Part shown: piece after piece, positions 36,501 to 44,217 of the stretch | Layout: the number at the start of each line of letters is the position of its first letter | Numbering within the stretch: the first letter of the stretch is position 1 | Translations under genes and position numbers: made by a program | Notes under the pieces: model-generated | The model's input: the letters and a program-made list of their open reading frames with translations, nothing else | Databases searched by the model: none | Told to the model about the DNA's origin: nothing | Source of the DNA: an uncultured Acidimicrobiales bacterium | Lineage (GTDB): Bacteria; Actinomycetota; Acidimicrobiia; Acidimicrobiales; SZUA-35 | DNA length: 64,000 bases | Direction: 5' to 3' | Assembly: GCA_938021675.1 (NCBI GenBank) | Contig: CALIFY010000018.1 | Span: 62,001 to 126,000, forward strand

Positions 36501-37411
36501 CGTTGTCGGTCGGTGGTGAGCGTTCGGAACGGAAATTCCCCAGAGCCGACCAGACCGTCGATATCGACTTGATCGAACTGCCACCGGTGATTGGCGGCCA
36601 CCCGCCGAAGGCCGACGAGGACGTATCGTTTGATTGGCCGCCTCCGGCAACCATTGCCGACCGACCCTCTTTGGCGTCTGCTGCCAAGCCCGAACGGGCT
36701 GAGCCAGCGGTCAGTGGTGAGCGAGATAGTAGTTTCGGAGAAGACGATGACCTCGATGCGGTCTCCGAGTTGATATCCCAGACGGTCACCGGCTTCAACG
36801 CCGGGGACGAATCAAGCATGGCAGGACCCGACGACGTTGACGAAGGCCAACCGAGGATGCTCGGCGGACCGCCCAGCATCTTGGCCGAAGTAGGTGACGA
36901 TCGGGATTCGAGAGGCATAGGCGATCCCTCGGACGGGCAGTTCGACGAAAACTCGCGTCGAGAGATCGAGATCCCCGCCGACTTGGCCGATGACGAGCTG
37001 GCTATCGCACGCTTCGTCGTTGACTCGCCAGATGTGGTGCTCCTTGTCGACGGCGACTCGGTCGCTGAACTGGGCTGGCCGAGCTTGCCGGTAGCTCAGC
37101 AGCGCGACGCCCTGATCACGTACCTAACCGAGCTATCGGCCAGTACTGGCGCTGCTCCTGACGTCGTGTTCGACGGCCGCATCGGCGACGATGATTCGCT
37201 TCCCGCCGCAGGGGCAACCCCGGTGAGGATTCGATTGAGCACGCCCCCAACCGAACCTGCGGCGGCCCTCGACGAGCTGGTCGACGCGTACCCGGTGCCG
37301 TGGCCGATTGCCCTGGTGACCGACGATGAATCGTTGGCGAACTCGGCCGCGAGCCGGGGCGCCACGGTGCTCAACAACGGTCAACTGCTCGATCTGTTCA
37401 TCGCCGAATAG
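33542..37411 (+). CDS. giant coiled-coil protein with C-terminal NYN/PIN-like nuclease domain
   Basis: The protein has 1289 residues. Residues 1-90 form a conserved helical domain (RTMRRFMDAVELPRRAI, VGRAGFLWLRRPDGW) typical of actinobacterial NYN proteins. Residues about 190-940 are an almost uninterrupted coiled coil of Glu/Arg/Leu heptads, like SMC arms. An acidic, disordered linker follows to about 1150. The C-terminal 140 residues are a NYN/YacP-like domain: VVLLVDGDSVAELGWP, QRDALITYLTEL, DVVFDGRIGDDD, IALVTDDESLANSAASRGATVLNNGQLL, with acidic residues placed as in PIN/NYN ribonucleases. Relatives normally lack the huge coil. The gene converges on mftF with a 14-base overlap. Confidence 0.8.
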   Translation: MGSKMLHAACELAFTVARDGAEASAPVEPPRTMRRFMDAVELPRRAISAAQHAIEDDETFRERVAERASEDEVGRAGFLWLRRPDGWAKEFAKLSDPDGSGSNGTVTEIETAVRATTANHGNLVDSSVPDPFGVSDEYSASFDQGDPTVEIGQLPNQSPFELATLGTTAVSDQANVEATNHLEPLASDDGERGDSDKAEYEADAIESELSSLRGLVSRLAGERQAVAATEPEVANEAPPSPEMQQLASEVLDLRSDLEAARHELAIAEADLTAARNEREETLRQNSETLKRRVELEKELATIRNDRLEVENQASDAQVSIISLQDKLARAESGFESAERERAAAKAQLETVSAELEQIREDTDSVRSERDELRSRIREIDEKTGGHDVGELSETNVALGAELETANRELSRLTTLSDGLEEQLRNVTATAESVTTERDELTSRLADTELALESTSAQHGALQSDADRLAAEVGSLRAERDGLRTQLTDLQSSLAEMLQEQSETRQRNDADRQALNELRVERDVQLARMADLEQVGHDSEIQIAELVKERDDLVVARNSLLTERGQLRGEAAAAAADHEQLTARFRVVETKAEKANAELDTERSRIERMAAQITQFEATHEEQILDINRLTEERHSLAIGIEELEAERVDAGVLRTERDELLARLGEMSRQSEEESQRLNGRLSEISEKLASAEVEVSSLQQKLTDANAEREAADRGRATTEQQLGEFNEKLASFEQQSVLAIERESTLEAQRSELEGQIAELSEQQIAADMARASLERQLADALELQANAEQAVLDQEQELSHRGSTNHELEQRIAAMLEEQAVVETDRTALERQVADFDGIRDELESKIREAEAREAELLEQVAGLDDRRHGADSDRGELEVQLAVGTTARAALEDQLSEAETARAEMEEKLAEAMVDIDAMRLEIESANTEIDRLQGGSDNDGDATQAESADTGETSDSGEVAAIDVDDNADADAGGDEESANDALSVGGERSERKFPRADQTVDIDLIELPPVIGGHPPKADEDVSFDWPPPATIADRPSLASAAKPERAEPAVSGERDSSFGEDDDLDAVSELISQTVTGFNAGDESSMAGPDDVDEGQPRMLGGPPSILAEVGDDRDSRGIGDPSDGQFDENSRREIEIPADLADDELAIARFVVDSPDVVLLVDGDSVAELGWPSLPVAQQRDALITYLTELSASTGAAPDVVFDGRIGDDDSLPAAGATPVRIRLSTPPTEPAAALDELVDAYPVPWPIALVTDDESLANSAASRGATVLNNGQLLDLFIAE

Positions 37412-38951
37412 CTCGCGTCGTCCACCACCGGGGTTTCTGGCTCTCATCGGCCCCTCGCCACGGTTTGAACGAGGGCAGCAACGCCTGAACGGAACGGCTC
37501 GACGCCATGCCCTTCCATACGCCGACCCCATATGCCGTATCGTCGACAACCCCGATGACCACATCGACGACGGCATCGGCCGAGAACCCAGGCCCGTCCA
37601 AAATCCGACGGGCAGCACCGAGCCCCAGAACCGTGAGCGAAGGGCGCCGCAGCGTCGGAACCGAGATGGCGATAGCCGTCAAGGCAGGGCTCCATGTGCG
37701 AGCAGCGGCAGTGAGAACCGACAATAGGCCAAACCAGTGACCTCGAGTCGTGAGTATCGTCGCCTCGACCAAGGGGTCGGGCAGCGCCCGCAACTTGCTT
37801 CGAAGCGCTACCGCGGTGCCACCAGCGAGCAACAGAGCGGAGCTCGGTCGGCCGAGAGCGATTTGGCACACTACCGCTGCCGTCCATGGCGGTAATCGAG
37901 TCGGGGCGATGGAGGCGCCATGTTTGGCCCCCAACGGCGCGGCCCCCGAGCCGTAGGCAATTCGTTGGCGAACCATTGCGGCTATCGAGCCCCGGGGCGG
38001 ATGAGTGGCCTCGATCGACGGAATGTAACGGACCTCGCCAACCTCGATCAATCGCCACACGAGGTCCACATCCTCGCCGTGTCGAAACGTCGGGTCGAAG
38101 CCTCCGACCTTTTCGATGGCATCGAGCCGGGCCACCAGGCAGGCGGTCGGAACATAGGGGACGAGCCGACCCGGTCCGACCAGCGACTCGTCTGGCCCCA
38201 AGTCCAGCGGTGAGCGGATCACCTCGTATCGACCCACAAGATGAGCCTCGGGTGTCGACCGGACACGAGGCGCGGCGGCCACGACGTGAGGGTCGCCGAG
38301 GCTGGTGACGAGCGCCGCCAACTCGGCGGGTGCGATCTCAACACCGGCGTCGATGAAGGCGACGAACGGGGTGGTCACGTAGGGGAGCGCCCGTTGACGG
38401 GCCGGGCCTGGCCCGAGTACCTGAGAGTGTCGGACCACCCGAACGTCGGACAACTCCACCGGCCGGCGAGAACCGTCGTCGACAACCAGAATCGTCGGAC
38501 CGCTGTCGGCCCAGCCCACTCGGAGTTGCTGAAGCGTACGGGCCAGGCCGGCAGCGTCATCCTTGACCGGGATGACTACGGTGACCTGCCGCCACGCGGC
38601 GGCCAAGTCGGGGGTTGGTAGCCCCACGTGAGCTAAGCCACGCAACACCAACCGTCGGGCGAGCTCTCTCTGCCCAAGGGTCTGACCGATGGGTTCACCC
38701 TGGAACCATGAATGCACCGCTCGTCGCCCGGAATCGCTTAGTCGTATGATGGTGAACGGCGTCCCGCCGACGAGTATCCGCCCACCGTTGAGTCGTCGCA
38801 GACGTTGGTCTGGAACGAGGGTTGCGCCGGCTGGAATCGGCGGAACCGGACTTGGCTCATCGTCGGTGGGGTTAACGTCGGTGGGGTGAACGTCGGTCAA
38901 CGCATCAACCGAGCAGTGAGGTGAGCGTGTCAAGAACTGAGAACGGCCCAT
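37398..38951 (-). CDS. mftF: mycofactocin glycosyltransferase MftF
   Basis: The protein has up to 517 residues. After an N-terminal PqqD-like segment (VPDQRLRRLNGGRILVGGTPFTIIRL) comes a GT2 domain: VTVVIPVKDDAAGLARTL, ILVVDDGSRRP, GPARQRALPYVTTPFVAFIDAGVE and RHGEDVDLVWRLIE. Hydrophobic C-terminal helices suit membrane association. MftF adds glucose units to the mycofactocin aglycon. The ATG at 38951 overlaps the VWA gene by 47 bases. An in-frame TTG at 38900, just after that gene ends, is an alternative. A tandem GACGTTCACCCCACC-like repeat lies in the disordered N-terminus. Confidence 0.9.
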   Translation of the reverse strand: MGRSQFLTRSPHCSVDALTDVHPTDVNPTDDEPSPVPPIPAGATLVPDQRLRRLNGGRILVGGTPFTIIRLSDSGRRAVHSWFQGEPIGQTLGQRELARRLVLRGLAHVGLPTPDLAAAWRQVTVVIPVKDDAAGLARTLQQLRVGWADSGPTILVVDDGSRRPVELSDVRVVRHSQVLGPGPARQRALPYVTTPFVAFIDAGVEIAPAELAALVTSLGDPHVVAAAPRVRSTPEAHLVGRYEVIRSPLDLGPDESLVGPGRLVPYVPTACLVARLDAIEKVGGFDPTFRHGEDVDLVWRLIEVGEVRYIPSIEATHPPRGSIAAMVRQRIAYGSGAAPLGAKHGASIAPTRLPPWTAAVVCQIALGRPSSALLLAGGTAVALRSKLRALPDPLVEATILTTRGHWFGLLSVLTAAARTWSPALTAIAISVPTLRRPSLTVLGLGAARRILDGPGFSADAVVDVVIGVVDDTAYGVGVWKGMASSRSVQALLPSFKPWRGADESQKPRWWTTRAIRR

Positions 38952-39822
38952 CGACCTCGGCTATCTTGGCGCCGCACCGGGCGGCCAGGGCCTTGGCATG
39001 CTGTGGCTCTTCCGCCGGCGCCACGATGGCCAGTTCATCCAACGACCGGGCCACCGGGAGCGGGTCGGCACCGGTGGTGACTTCGGCATCGGAGAGCAGC
39101 ACCGTCAGTTTGCGGGCCGCCCGCGATTGATCGAGCTGAGCACGGGCTGCCCGCAGCGCCAGCTCGACATCGGTGGTGCCGTGACCTCGGAGCGTCAACA
39201 CCTCGGACACGACCGTCTCGGCAGATTTGTGCTGTTTGAGTTCTTTGATCGATATCACCCGGTCGGCAAACGCCAACACGGCATACTCCGGTGGCGCCCG
39301 CCAGCTACACATGGCGGCGGCCACCGCGGCGCTGGCCAACCGGCCACCGTTCATCGAACCCGACCGGTCGACCAGAAGGCAGATCGCCGTTCCTGGACGT
39401 CGCCACTCGGTCGATACCAACTCATCGATCGACGGAGATCGACCCTCGAGGCGGGCGGCCGTCAACGATTCGAGGCTGCCGTCGATATCGATATCGCCAC
39501 CGTCGTATGACGACCGCACCCGCACCAACTTGCCAACGCCTCGACTACGTGCCCGGCCAGACCTGGTTAGGTCGAGTACCAGTCGACCGGCCAGCCGTCT
39601 GGCCAGGCGAGCGAGTTCGAGGTCGGTGGCCTGAGACATTTGGGCGAGGAGGTCGAGAGCCAGGTCGGCATCCTCGGTTAGCAGTTCATCGAACGCAACC
39701 TCATCGAGTTCACCGACTTGGGGTGAGATCTCCGAGAAGGCATCAGATCGTTCCAGGTCCCGCCGACCGATCGTACGGCGCCGCCCATCTTTGAGCGCGG
39801 CCTCGGCATCTTGTCCAGTCAG
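38905..39822 (-). CDS. VWA-domain protein, CoxE-like partner of the AAA ATPase
   Basis: The VWA domain has the MIDAS motif DRSGSMNGG, a second Thr in RGHGTTDVELAL and Asp in LLSDAEVTTG. The upstream helical part (LARLARRLAGRLVLDLTRSG) is typical of CoxE/ChlD-like partners of MoxR ATPases. An ATG at 39639 exists, but coding-like sequence continues in frame upstream (SDAFSEISPQVGELDEVAFD). The only usual-type start near the end of the AAA gene is a CTG at 39822, giving a CTGA overlap, so the start is uncertain. With the AAA protein it probably forms a chelatase/chaperone machine. Confidence 0.8.
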   Translation of the reverse strand: MTGQDAEAALKDGRRRTIGRRDLERSDAFSEISPQVGELDEVAFDELLTEDADLALDLLAQMSQATDLELARLARRLAGRLVLDLTRSGRARSRGVGKLVRVRSSYDGGDIDIDGSLESLTAARLEGRSPSIDELVSTEWRRPGTAICLLVDRSGSMNGGRLASAAVAAAMCSWRAPPEYAVLAFADRVISIKELKQHKSAETVVSEVLTLRGHGTTDVELALRAARAQLDQSRAARKLTVLLSDAEVTTGADPLPVARSLDELAIVAPAEEPQHAKALAARCGAKIAEVDGPFSVLDTLTSLLG

Positions 39823-40781
39823 GATTCGTTCGTCGTCGGAGCCGCTGCCGTGCGGCTGCGCTCTTTTCCCGGCGGGTCACTATCCTCGCCGTCGTCGTGT
39901 TGCGGGGGTGGCCCGGCCAGTTGCTCCCAGAGACCAGAGATGACCGCCTCGGGAGTTGTATCCGTCGACTCATGGAGCCGAATACGGCCAGACAACGCGG
40001 CGAGCGCAGCGTCGAGTCCAACTCCGAAGCTGGTCGGGGGGAGCCGGCGGAGGCTGCCCAAGTGCTCGGCAAGAGCCAACAAGTCGATAGCCCCGCGAAC
40101 CGACGAGCCGATTCGAACGTCGGGATGTTTACGCGTGGCCCGCACCACCGATACCGCGGTAGTGACGAAGTCGGAGGTAAGTGACGATGACCGAGCGGCG
40201 ATGACGATCTCATCGTCTTCGGTCTGGTAATCCATCGACACCCGACACACGCGGTCGTAGATGGCTCCGGAAATTCGTGCTGTGCCGACAGCATCGAACG
40301 GGTTCATCGCGGCGATAAAGCGGAAGCCTGGTGCGGCCTCGATCCGACCGAGGCGGGGAATGGTGAGTTCACCTTCCGACATCACGGTCACCAACAGGTT
40401 GAGCGTTTCCTCCGGAACCCGATTTATTTCCTCTACATAGAGGATCTCGCCGTCCCGTAGGGCTTTGGACAACGGGCCATCGACCCAGATCTTCTCGTCG
40501 TATCCGACCTGGAGCACCTGTGCCGGGTCAAAATGTCCGACGAGACGGGCTGGAGTGAGTTCTGCGTTTCCTTCAACAAAGGCCATGTCTTGTTTGCTGA
40601 CCCGCGAGATTGAACGAAGCAGGGTCGACTTCCCGGTTCCAGGCGGACCTTCGAGTAGGAGATGACGCTGGGCCATAAGAGCGGCGACGACAAGTTCAGC
40701 CTCCCGGCCACGGCCCACTATTTCGGTTCGTAACTCGGACAGCGTTTTTTGACCGTATGACCTTCTGCCGTTGCCGGTCAT
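39819..40781 (-). CDS. MoxR-type AAA ATPase, CoxD-like
   Basis: The 320-residue AAA protein has Walker A LLEGPPGTGKSTLL, Walker B GEILYVEEINRVPEE, sensor 1 FIAAMNPFD and an arginine-finger region ISGAIYDRVCRVSM. The C-terminal lid is shortened and ends in an acidic low-complexity tail. MoxR ATPases work with VWA proteins to mature metal enzymes. In carbon monoxide dehydrogenase operons the pair is CoxD/CoxE. The ATG at 40781 starts a usual MoxR N-terminus, and 13 extra codons upstream are less likely. The cluster contains a CoxL-like molybdoenzyme, a plausible client. Confidence 0.88.
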   Translation of the reverse strand: MTGNGRRSYGQKTLSELRTEIVGRGREAELVVAALMAQRHLLLEGPPGTGKSTLLRSISRVSKQDMAFVEGNAELTPARLVGHFDPAQVLQVGYDEKIWVDGPLSKALRDGEILYVEEINRVPEETLNLLVTVMSEGELTIPRLGRIEAAPGFRFIAAMNPFDAVGTARISGAIYDRVCRVSMDYQTEDDEIVIAARSSSLTSDFVTTAVSVVRATRKHPDVRIGSSVRGAIDLLALAEHLGSLRRLPPTSFGVGLDAALAALSGRIRLHESTDTTPEAVISGLWEQLAGPPPQHDDGEDSDPPGKERSRTAAAPTTNES

Positions 40782-40865
40782 AGATTGCCTTGTGCTGATA
40801 CCAACGTGTCGTCTACCCAACGTTGCGAGGTGTTCTTGTCAATGGTCCGAGATCGTAGCCACTGA

Positions 40866-41567
40866 TCATGGGGAGGGCCATTTGACGTCGATGGCCGACA
40901 GAGCAACCACCGTTCGGTCGATCAGTTGGTCGAGGAGTCGCTTGCCTTCCTCAGCCGTCGCTCGGGTGGGATCGCCGAGTACGCCGGAAGCGGAGACGGC
41001 GGCAACCCCGCCATGCCGCAACTCATCTATGATCTCGGCGAGCGGACGACGGTTGCCGGGCGGGGGCAGGGGCTGACGGACATCGTCGGGGCTCAGGTGA
41101 AGCATGAGAGATGTCTCTGTCCGGCCGGCGTGAGCGTCGATCGGCGGTGACAGCGAAACATCCCACCGGGGAAAGAAGTGCGAGACCTGATGACCCTCTC
41201 GTCTGAGCTGTTCGACGGCGGCGGTCACGGGGTCGAGGTTGCCGGCATGGCCCGAGAGGAACACGACCTGATCTACCCAGGTTGCAGCTGACCTGGTTAT
41301 CTCCAGCAGGACCAGCTGGACCGCGTCTGCCCCGATCGACACCGTCCCCGGAAAGGACTGATGTTCGCCCGATGAGCCGTAGGGGAGAGCCGGCGCCACG
41401 GTTGCCGCTGAACCGAGGCGAGCGGCCACCCCTTCGGCCCACCTGGCTGCCAAGGTCGTGTCGGTGCTCAGCGGTAGATGAGGTCCGTGCTGCTCGGTCG
41501 CTCCCAGCGGAACGAGCAACACCTGGGGCGCCGATCCGGCGACATCGGTCGTCGTGGCACCACCCAA
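40866..41567 (-). CDS. mftE: mycofactocin precursor peptide peptidase MftE (creatininase family)
   Basis: The 233-residue creatininase-family amidohydrolase shows metal ligands in LGATEQHGPHLPLSTD (Glu, His, Asp), YGSSGEHQSFPGTVS, FLSGHAGNLDP and IDAHAGRTETSLML (His, Glu). MftE cuts modified MftA to release the C-terminal Val-Tyr-derived core. The TTG at 41567 begins the usual LGGATTTDV N-terminus. The same frame stays open through the 24-base repeats up to the fixA stop (CTGA overlap), so a longer N-terminus is possible. Confidence 0.9.
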   Translation of the reverse strand: MGGATTTDVAGSAPQVLLVPLGATEQHGPHLPLSTDTTLAARWAEGVAARLGSAATVAPALPYGSSGEHQSFPGTVSIGADAVQLVLLEITRSAATWVDQVVFLSGHAGNLDPVTAAVEQLRREGHQVSHFFPRWDVSLSPPIDAHAGRTETSLMLHLSPDDVRQPLPPPGNRRPLAEIIDELRHGGVAAVSASGVLGDPTRATAEEGKRLLDQLIDRTVVALSAIDVKWPSP

Positions 41568-41586
41568 GTGGTGCGGCCTAACCAGC

Positions 41587-41658
41587 GGTTGGTTCCGCTG
41601 TGTACCGGGCGGCCTATCCCGCTGTGTACCGGGCGGTTGGTTCCGCTGTGTACTCAGC
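41587..41658. repeat. three tandem 24-base repeats between fixA and mftE
   Basis: Copies at 41587-41610, 41611-41634 and 41635-41658. Copies 1 and 3 share GGTTGGTTCCGCTGTGTAC, and copy 2 differs in the first half. The third copy covers the fixA stop codon. CCGCTG and CAGCGG at the edges can pair into hairpins. Read in the mftE frame they would encode TQRNQPPG-like units. Confidence 0.85.
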
Positions 41659-42550
41659 GGTTTCCTCCGTCATCGGTGTGTTGATCCGGTTGGTTCTCGA
41701 TATACCCCCAGCGTCGCAACGAGTCGACTACTGCCGCCGCGGCCCGTGCTGGATCGAGTTCTCGTGGTTGGCCGGTGACCCGCTGATCCTCTCCGGTGCC
41801 GACCAGCGATCGGATTCGCTCACGGGTCGAGCCGTCTGGTGCCGGCAAGACCTTGGCCCGTGGTCGGTACGGGCCGGTCGAGACGATGGGAAGTCGCGTT
41901 TGAGGCTTGGCCGAGGCCGGAATCACCGCGATCTTGGCCGCGTCGGCATCCATCCTGTCGCCGAGTGATGCCCGTCGTAACTCGGTGCCACCTTCAAAGG
42001 AGAGGACGGTTGGACCGCACAGTGCCAGTCGTTCTCGCCGACCTTGATCGAGTCTGCGGGTTACGGTGCCGTAGTTCGCTGGGGCGCCGAGGTCGCCGAC
42101 GACGAGATCGAGGCAGCCGAGAGCCTGGCCGTACCCAAGCTCGTTGGCCAAAAAGGCCGGCACCGAGCCGGAGCCACGATCGAGGCTGTAGTCGCCGCAA
42201 TAGACAAGCGCCGCCCCGGCTGCGACGGGAGCCAGAGCGGTGGCGACGGCATCGCTATCGGCTTCTGCCGCGCCCGACCAGTCGACCCGAATCGCCGACG
42301 CCGCTCCAACCCCTAACGCTATTCGAAGCGCACCATCTGCGGGCTGGCCGCCGATCGTCACCGCCTCGACAGAACATCCATGCGGGCTACTCTCGGCCGT
42401 TCGCATGGCCATTTCAAGCGCCATCGCATCGGCTGCGCTAATACCGGCGAATCGCTCATCGGTCACAACCGCGCCGGTCAAACGATCGATCTCGACCCTG
42501 GTCGGAACCCACTTCAAGCAGACGACCAATCTCGGTCTGTCAACGGTCAC
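41654..42550 (-). CDS. fixA: electron transfer flavoprotein beta subunit (FixA-like)
   Basis: The 298-residue protein is of ETF beta type: LVVCLKWVPTRVEID at the N-terminus, GISAADAMALEMAMR, VEAVTIGGQPADGALRIALG, and DLVVGDLGAPANYGTVTRRLD. With FixB it carries FAD and passes electrons from dehydrogenases to the FixC/FixX quinone branch. Its start lies 3 bases after the fixX stop, so the two are co-translated. Sequence after about residue 250 is less typical than the core. Confidence 0.85.
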   Translation of the reverse strand: MTVDRPRLVVCLKWVPTRVEIDRLTGAVVTDERFAGISAADAMALEMAMRTAESSPHGCSVEAVTIGGQPADGALRIALGVGAASAIRVDWSGAAEADSDAVATALAPVAAGAALVYCGDYSLDRGSGSVPAFLANELGYGQALGCLDLVVGDLGAPANYGTVTRRLDQGRRERLALCGPTVLSFEGGTELRRASLGDRMDADAAKIAVIPASAKPQTRLPIVSTGPYRPRAKVLPAPDGSTRERIRSLVGTGEDQRVTGQPRELDPARAAAAVVDSLRRWGYIENQPDQHTDDGGNR

Positions 42551-42553
42551 CGG

Positions 42554-42853
42554 TCAGGTCCGCTGGAACGTCACGCCGTGGCCCCCATCGGGGTATGTCC
42601 AGTCGATGGCGCCCTCGCGGTTGCAGACGAGGTAGCAGGTACCACATTCAAAGCACTGCTCATAGTTGAAGAGGATTCCGCCGTCGCTGGTCGGGACAAA
42701 CAGGTTGGCAGGGCAGCACGCCACGCACGCCTTTGTCGTGCACGACCGACAGATGTCGGTCTCGACCGTGATATGTGCCCGCGACCCGACTCGAAATTCG
42801 ACCGTAGCCATACGGCCGTCGAACGAGACGACCGAGGTCGGTGACGGACTCAT
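42554..42853 (-). CDS. fixX: ferredoxin-like FixX partner of FixC
   Basis: The 99-residue ferredoxin-like protein has Cys clusters CRSCTTKACVACCPANLF and CFECGTCYLVCNREGAIDW, ending WTYPDGGHGVTFQRT as in ETF-quinone oxidoreductase C-terminal domains. It would hold a 4Fe-4S centre that hands electrons to FixC. The ATG at 42853 has GGAGA at the right distance. Upstream ATGs in the same frame are less likely. Confidence 0.87.
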   Translation of the reverse strand: MSPSPTSVVSFDGRMATVEFRVGSRAHITVETDICRSCTTKACVACCPANLFVPTSDGGILFNYEQCFECGTCYLVCNREGAIDWTYPDGGHGVTFQRT

Positions 42854-42920
42854 GTTCTCCATACTAGAACGACCAGGTAGCACGGCACGAGACGAGACCC
42901 GGCGACCGGAGCGTATAGGC

Positions 42921-43484
42921 TCAGCCGCCGGTGAGTTTCCCGAGCACGTCATCGACTATCGAGCCGTCGCCGTCCGAATCTAGAATGGCGGTCAACCCAC
43001 CGAGCCCTGGCTGTTTGACCTCGGCCTCCTGGCGCTCCTCACCGAGCATCGAGCCGACTCCGCCCGCATCGAGCCCATGGTCTTGTTTCTGTTTCGACAG
43101 GTACCCCATAACCAGCGGAGCGAGTATCGGAAGCAACTTCATTATTGTCTCAAGGCTGAGGCCGCTCTGCTCCGATAGGTTCTGCTCGACGCTCGGTCGG
43201 CGGCTGCCGAGGACATGGCCCAGGATCTTGGCGCCGTCGGGATTGTTGCCGAGCAGGCTTCCGAGGTTGCCGAAAATCGACGGACCGTGATCGTCGAGCG
43301 CGTCGGACAATGCTTCAGCCCCCGACGGTTCTTGGCTGTTCTTCGCCATTCCGGCGAGAATGGCGGGGATCGCAGCGGTCAAAACCGGCCCCATCGCCTG
43401 TTCGTCGACGCCGACCGACTTGGCGAGTTGCGCGACACCGGCCGTCCCGAGTTGTTCGAGAACACCATCGACTAATCCAGACAT
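42921..43484 (-). CDS. DUF937 (YidB-like) protein
   Basis: The 187-residue protein is of the DUF937 family: VLEQLGTAGVAQLAKSVGVD, AIPAILAGMAKN and LLPILAPLVMGYLSKQK. The C-terminus has an EF-hand or dockerin-like loop DSDGDGSIVDD before the end. Function in the family is unknown. GGGAAGG serves the ATG. It sits inside the mycofactocin island, on the same strand, upstream of fixX, with no obvious mechanistic link. Confidence 0.85.
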   Translation of the reverse strand: MSGLVDGVLEQLGTAGVAQLAKSVGVDEQAMGPVLTAAIPAILAGMAKNSQEPSGAEALSDALDDHGPSIFGNLGSLLGNNPDGAKILGHVLGSRRPSVEQNLSEQSGLSLETIMKLLPILAPLVMGYLSKQKQDHGLDAGGVGSMLGEERQEAEVKQPGLGGLTAILDSDGDGSIVDDVLGKLTGG

Positions 43485-43608
43485 CGTTGCCTTCCCGACC
43501 GACGATCCATCGGCGATTCCCAGGAGATAGGTAACGCAGCCACCGGTCGGCCGCTACTTTACCTGCCAACCGTGTCGTCGGCAGCGATCACGCCGGCACG
43601 GTCGGTGA

Positions 43609-44019
43609 TCATTCGGTGCCGATGGTACTCACGGTCTGGAGCTCGATGCCTCCCCTTGGCCGTTGGGTCAGCGTGACCCGGACCCAGTGAGGAACGACCG
43701 TGTCGTGGACCTCGGTAGCGATGGCACCGGCCAACGCTTCGGCAAAGATAGGCATATTACGGAACGACCAGAGGAAGAGCTTTAACGACTTCGATTCGAT
43801 GCACCGCTCGTTTGGGGCGTACTCGATTTCCACCGAGGACAGGTCCGGCTGTTGTGTGACGGGGCACACCGAGGACAACTCGGCGGTTCTGAATCGAACG
43901 GTCGAACAGTTCGGTGGAGCCGGAAACCACTCGACGTGCTCCACCGGTGTTCGCACCGTGGCACCGAGAATGGAGAGCTCTGGGGTCCCTTCGGCGGCTT
44001 GCTGGTCGTTGTCGGCCAT
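43609..44019 (-). CDS. queF: NADPH-dependent 7-cyano-7-deazaguanine reductase QueF
   Basis: The 136-residue unimodular QueF has the nitrile-binding Cys in FRTAELSSVCPVTQQPD and the signature ESKSLKLFLWSFRN, followed by FAEALAGAI. QueF reduces preQ0 to preQ1 in queuosine synthesis. TAGGGT lies 8 nt before the ATG at 44019. Together with queG at 57328 it shows a tRNA queuosine route, although queC, queD, queE and tgt are not in the window. It interrupts the mycofactocin set. Confidence 0.93.
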   Translation of the reverse strand: MADNDQQAAEGTPELSILGATVRTPVEHVEWFPAPPNCSTVRFRTAELSSVCPVTQQPDLSSVEIEYAPNERCIESKSLKLFLWSFRNMPIFAEALAGAIATEVHDTVVPHWVRVTLTQRPRGGIELQTVSTIGTE

Positions 44020-44027
44020 GACCGAAA

Positions 44028-44033
44028 ACCCTA
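44028..44033 (-). promoter_or_regulatory. TANNNT -10 box of queF
   Basis: TAGGGT on the minus strand, 8 nt upstream of the queF ATG. Confidence 0.35.
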
Positions 44034-44217
44034 CAGGGACACCGCCGACCGACGCGTATAAGGTATTCTGAGCCCTGAAATAGATATTCTGGGAACAAGC
44101 TTTCTGGAACCCGAAAGCGACTCGGCTCTGAAAGCTAATCGACTCTGAAAGAAATTTCGTTGCCCCGGGGCACTCCGGTGCGGCGACAGGCGGAACGACG
44201 AGGCGGACCTAGTAGTG

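Noticed and set aside
41587-41658. 24-base repeats as a CRISPR array
   Set aside because: Units are directly abutting with no unique spacers and no cas genes are nearby.
44020-44217. preQ1 riboswitch in front of queF
   Set aside because: The queF start has a TANNNT box only 8 nt upstream, leaving no room for a leader, and no preQ1 aptamer pattern is seen.
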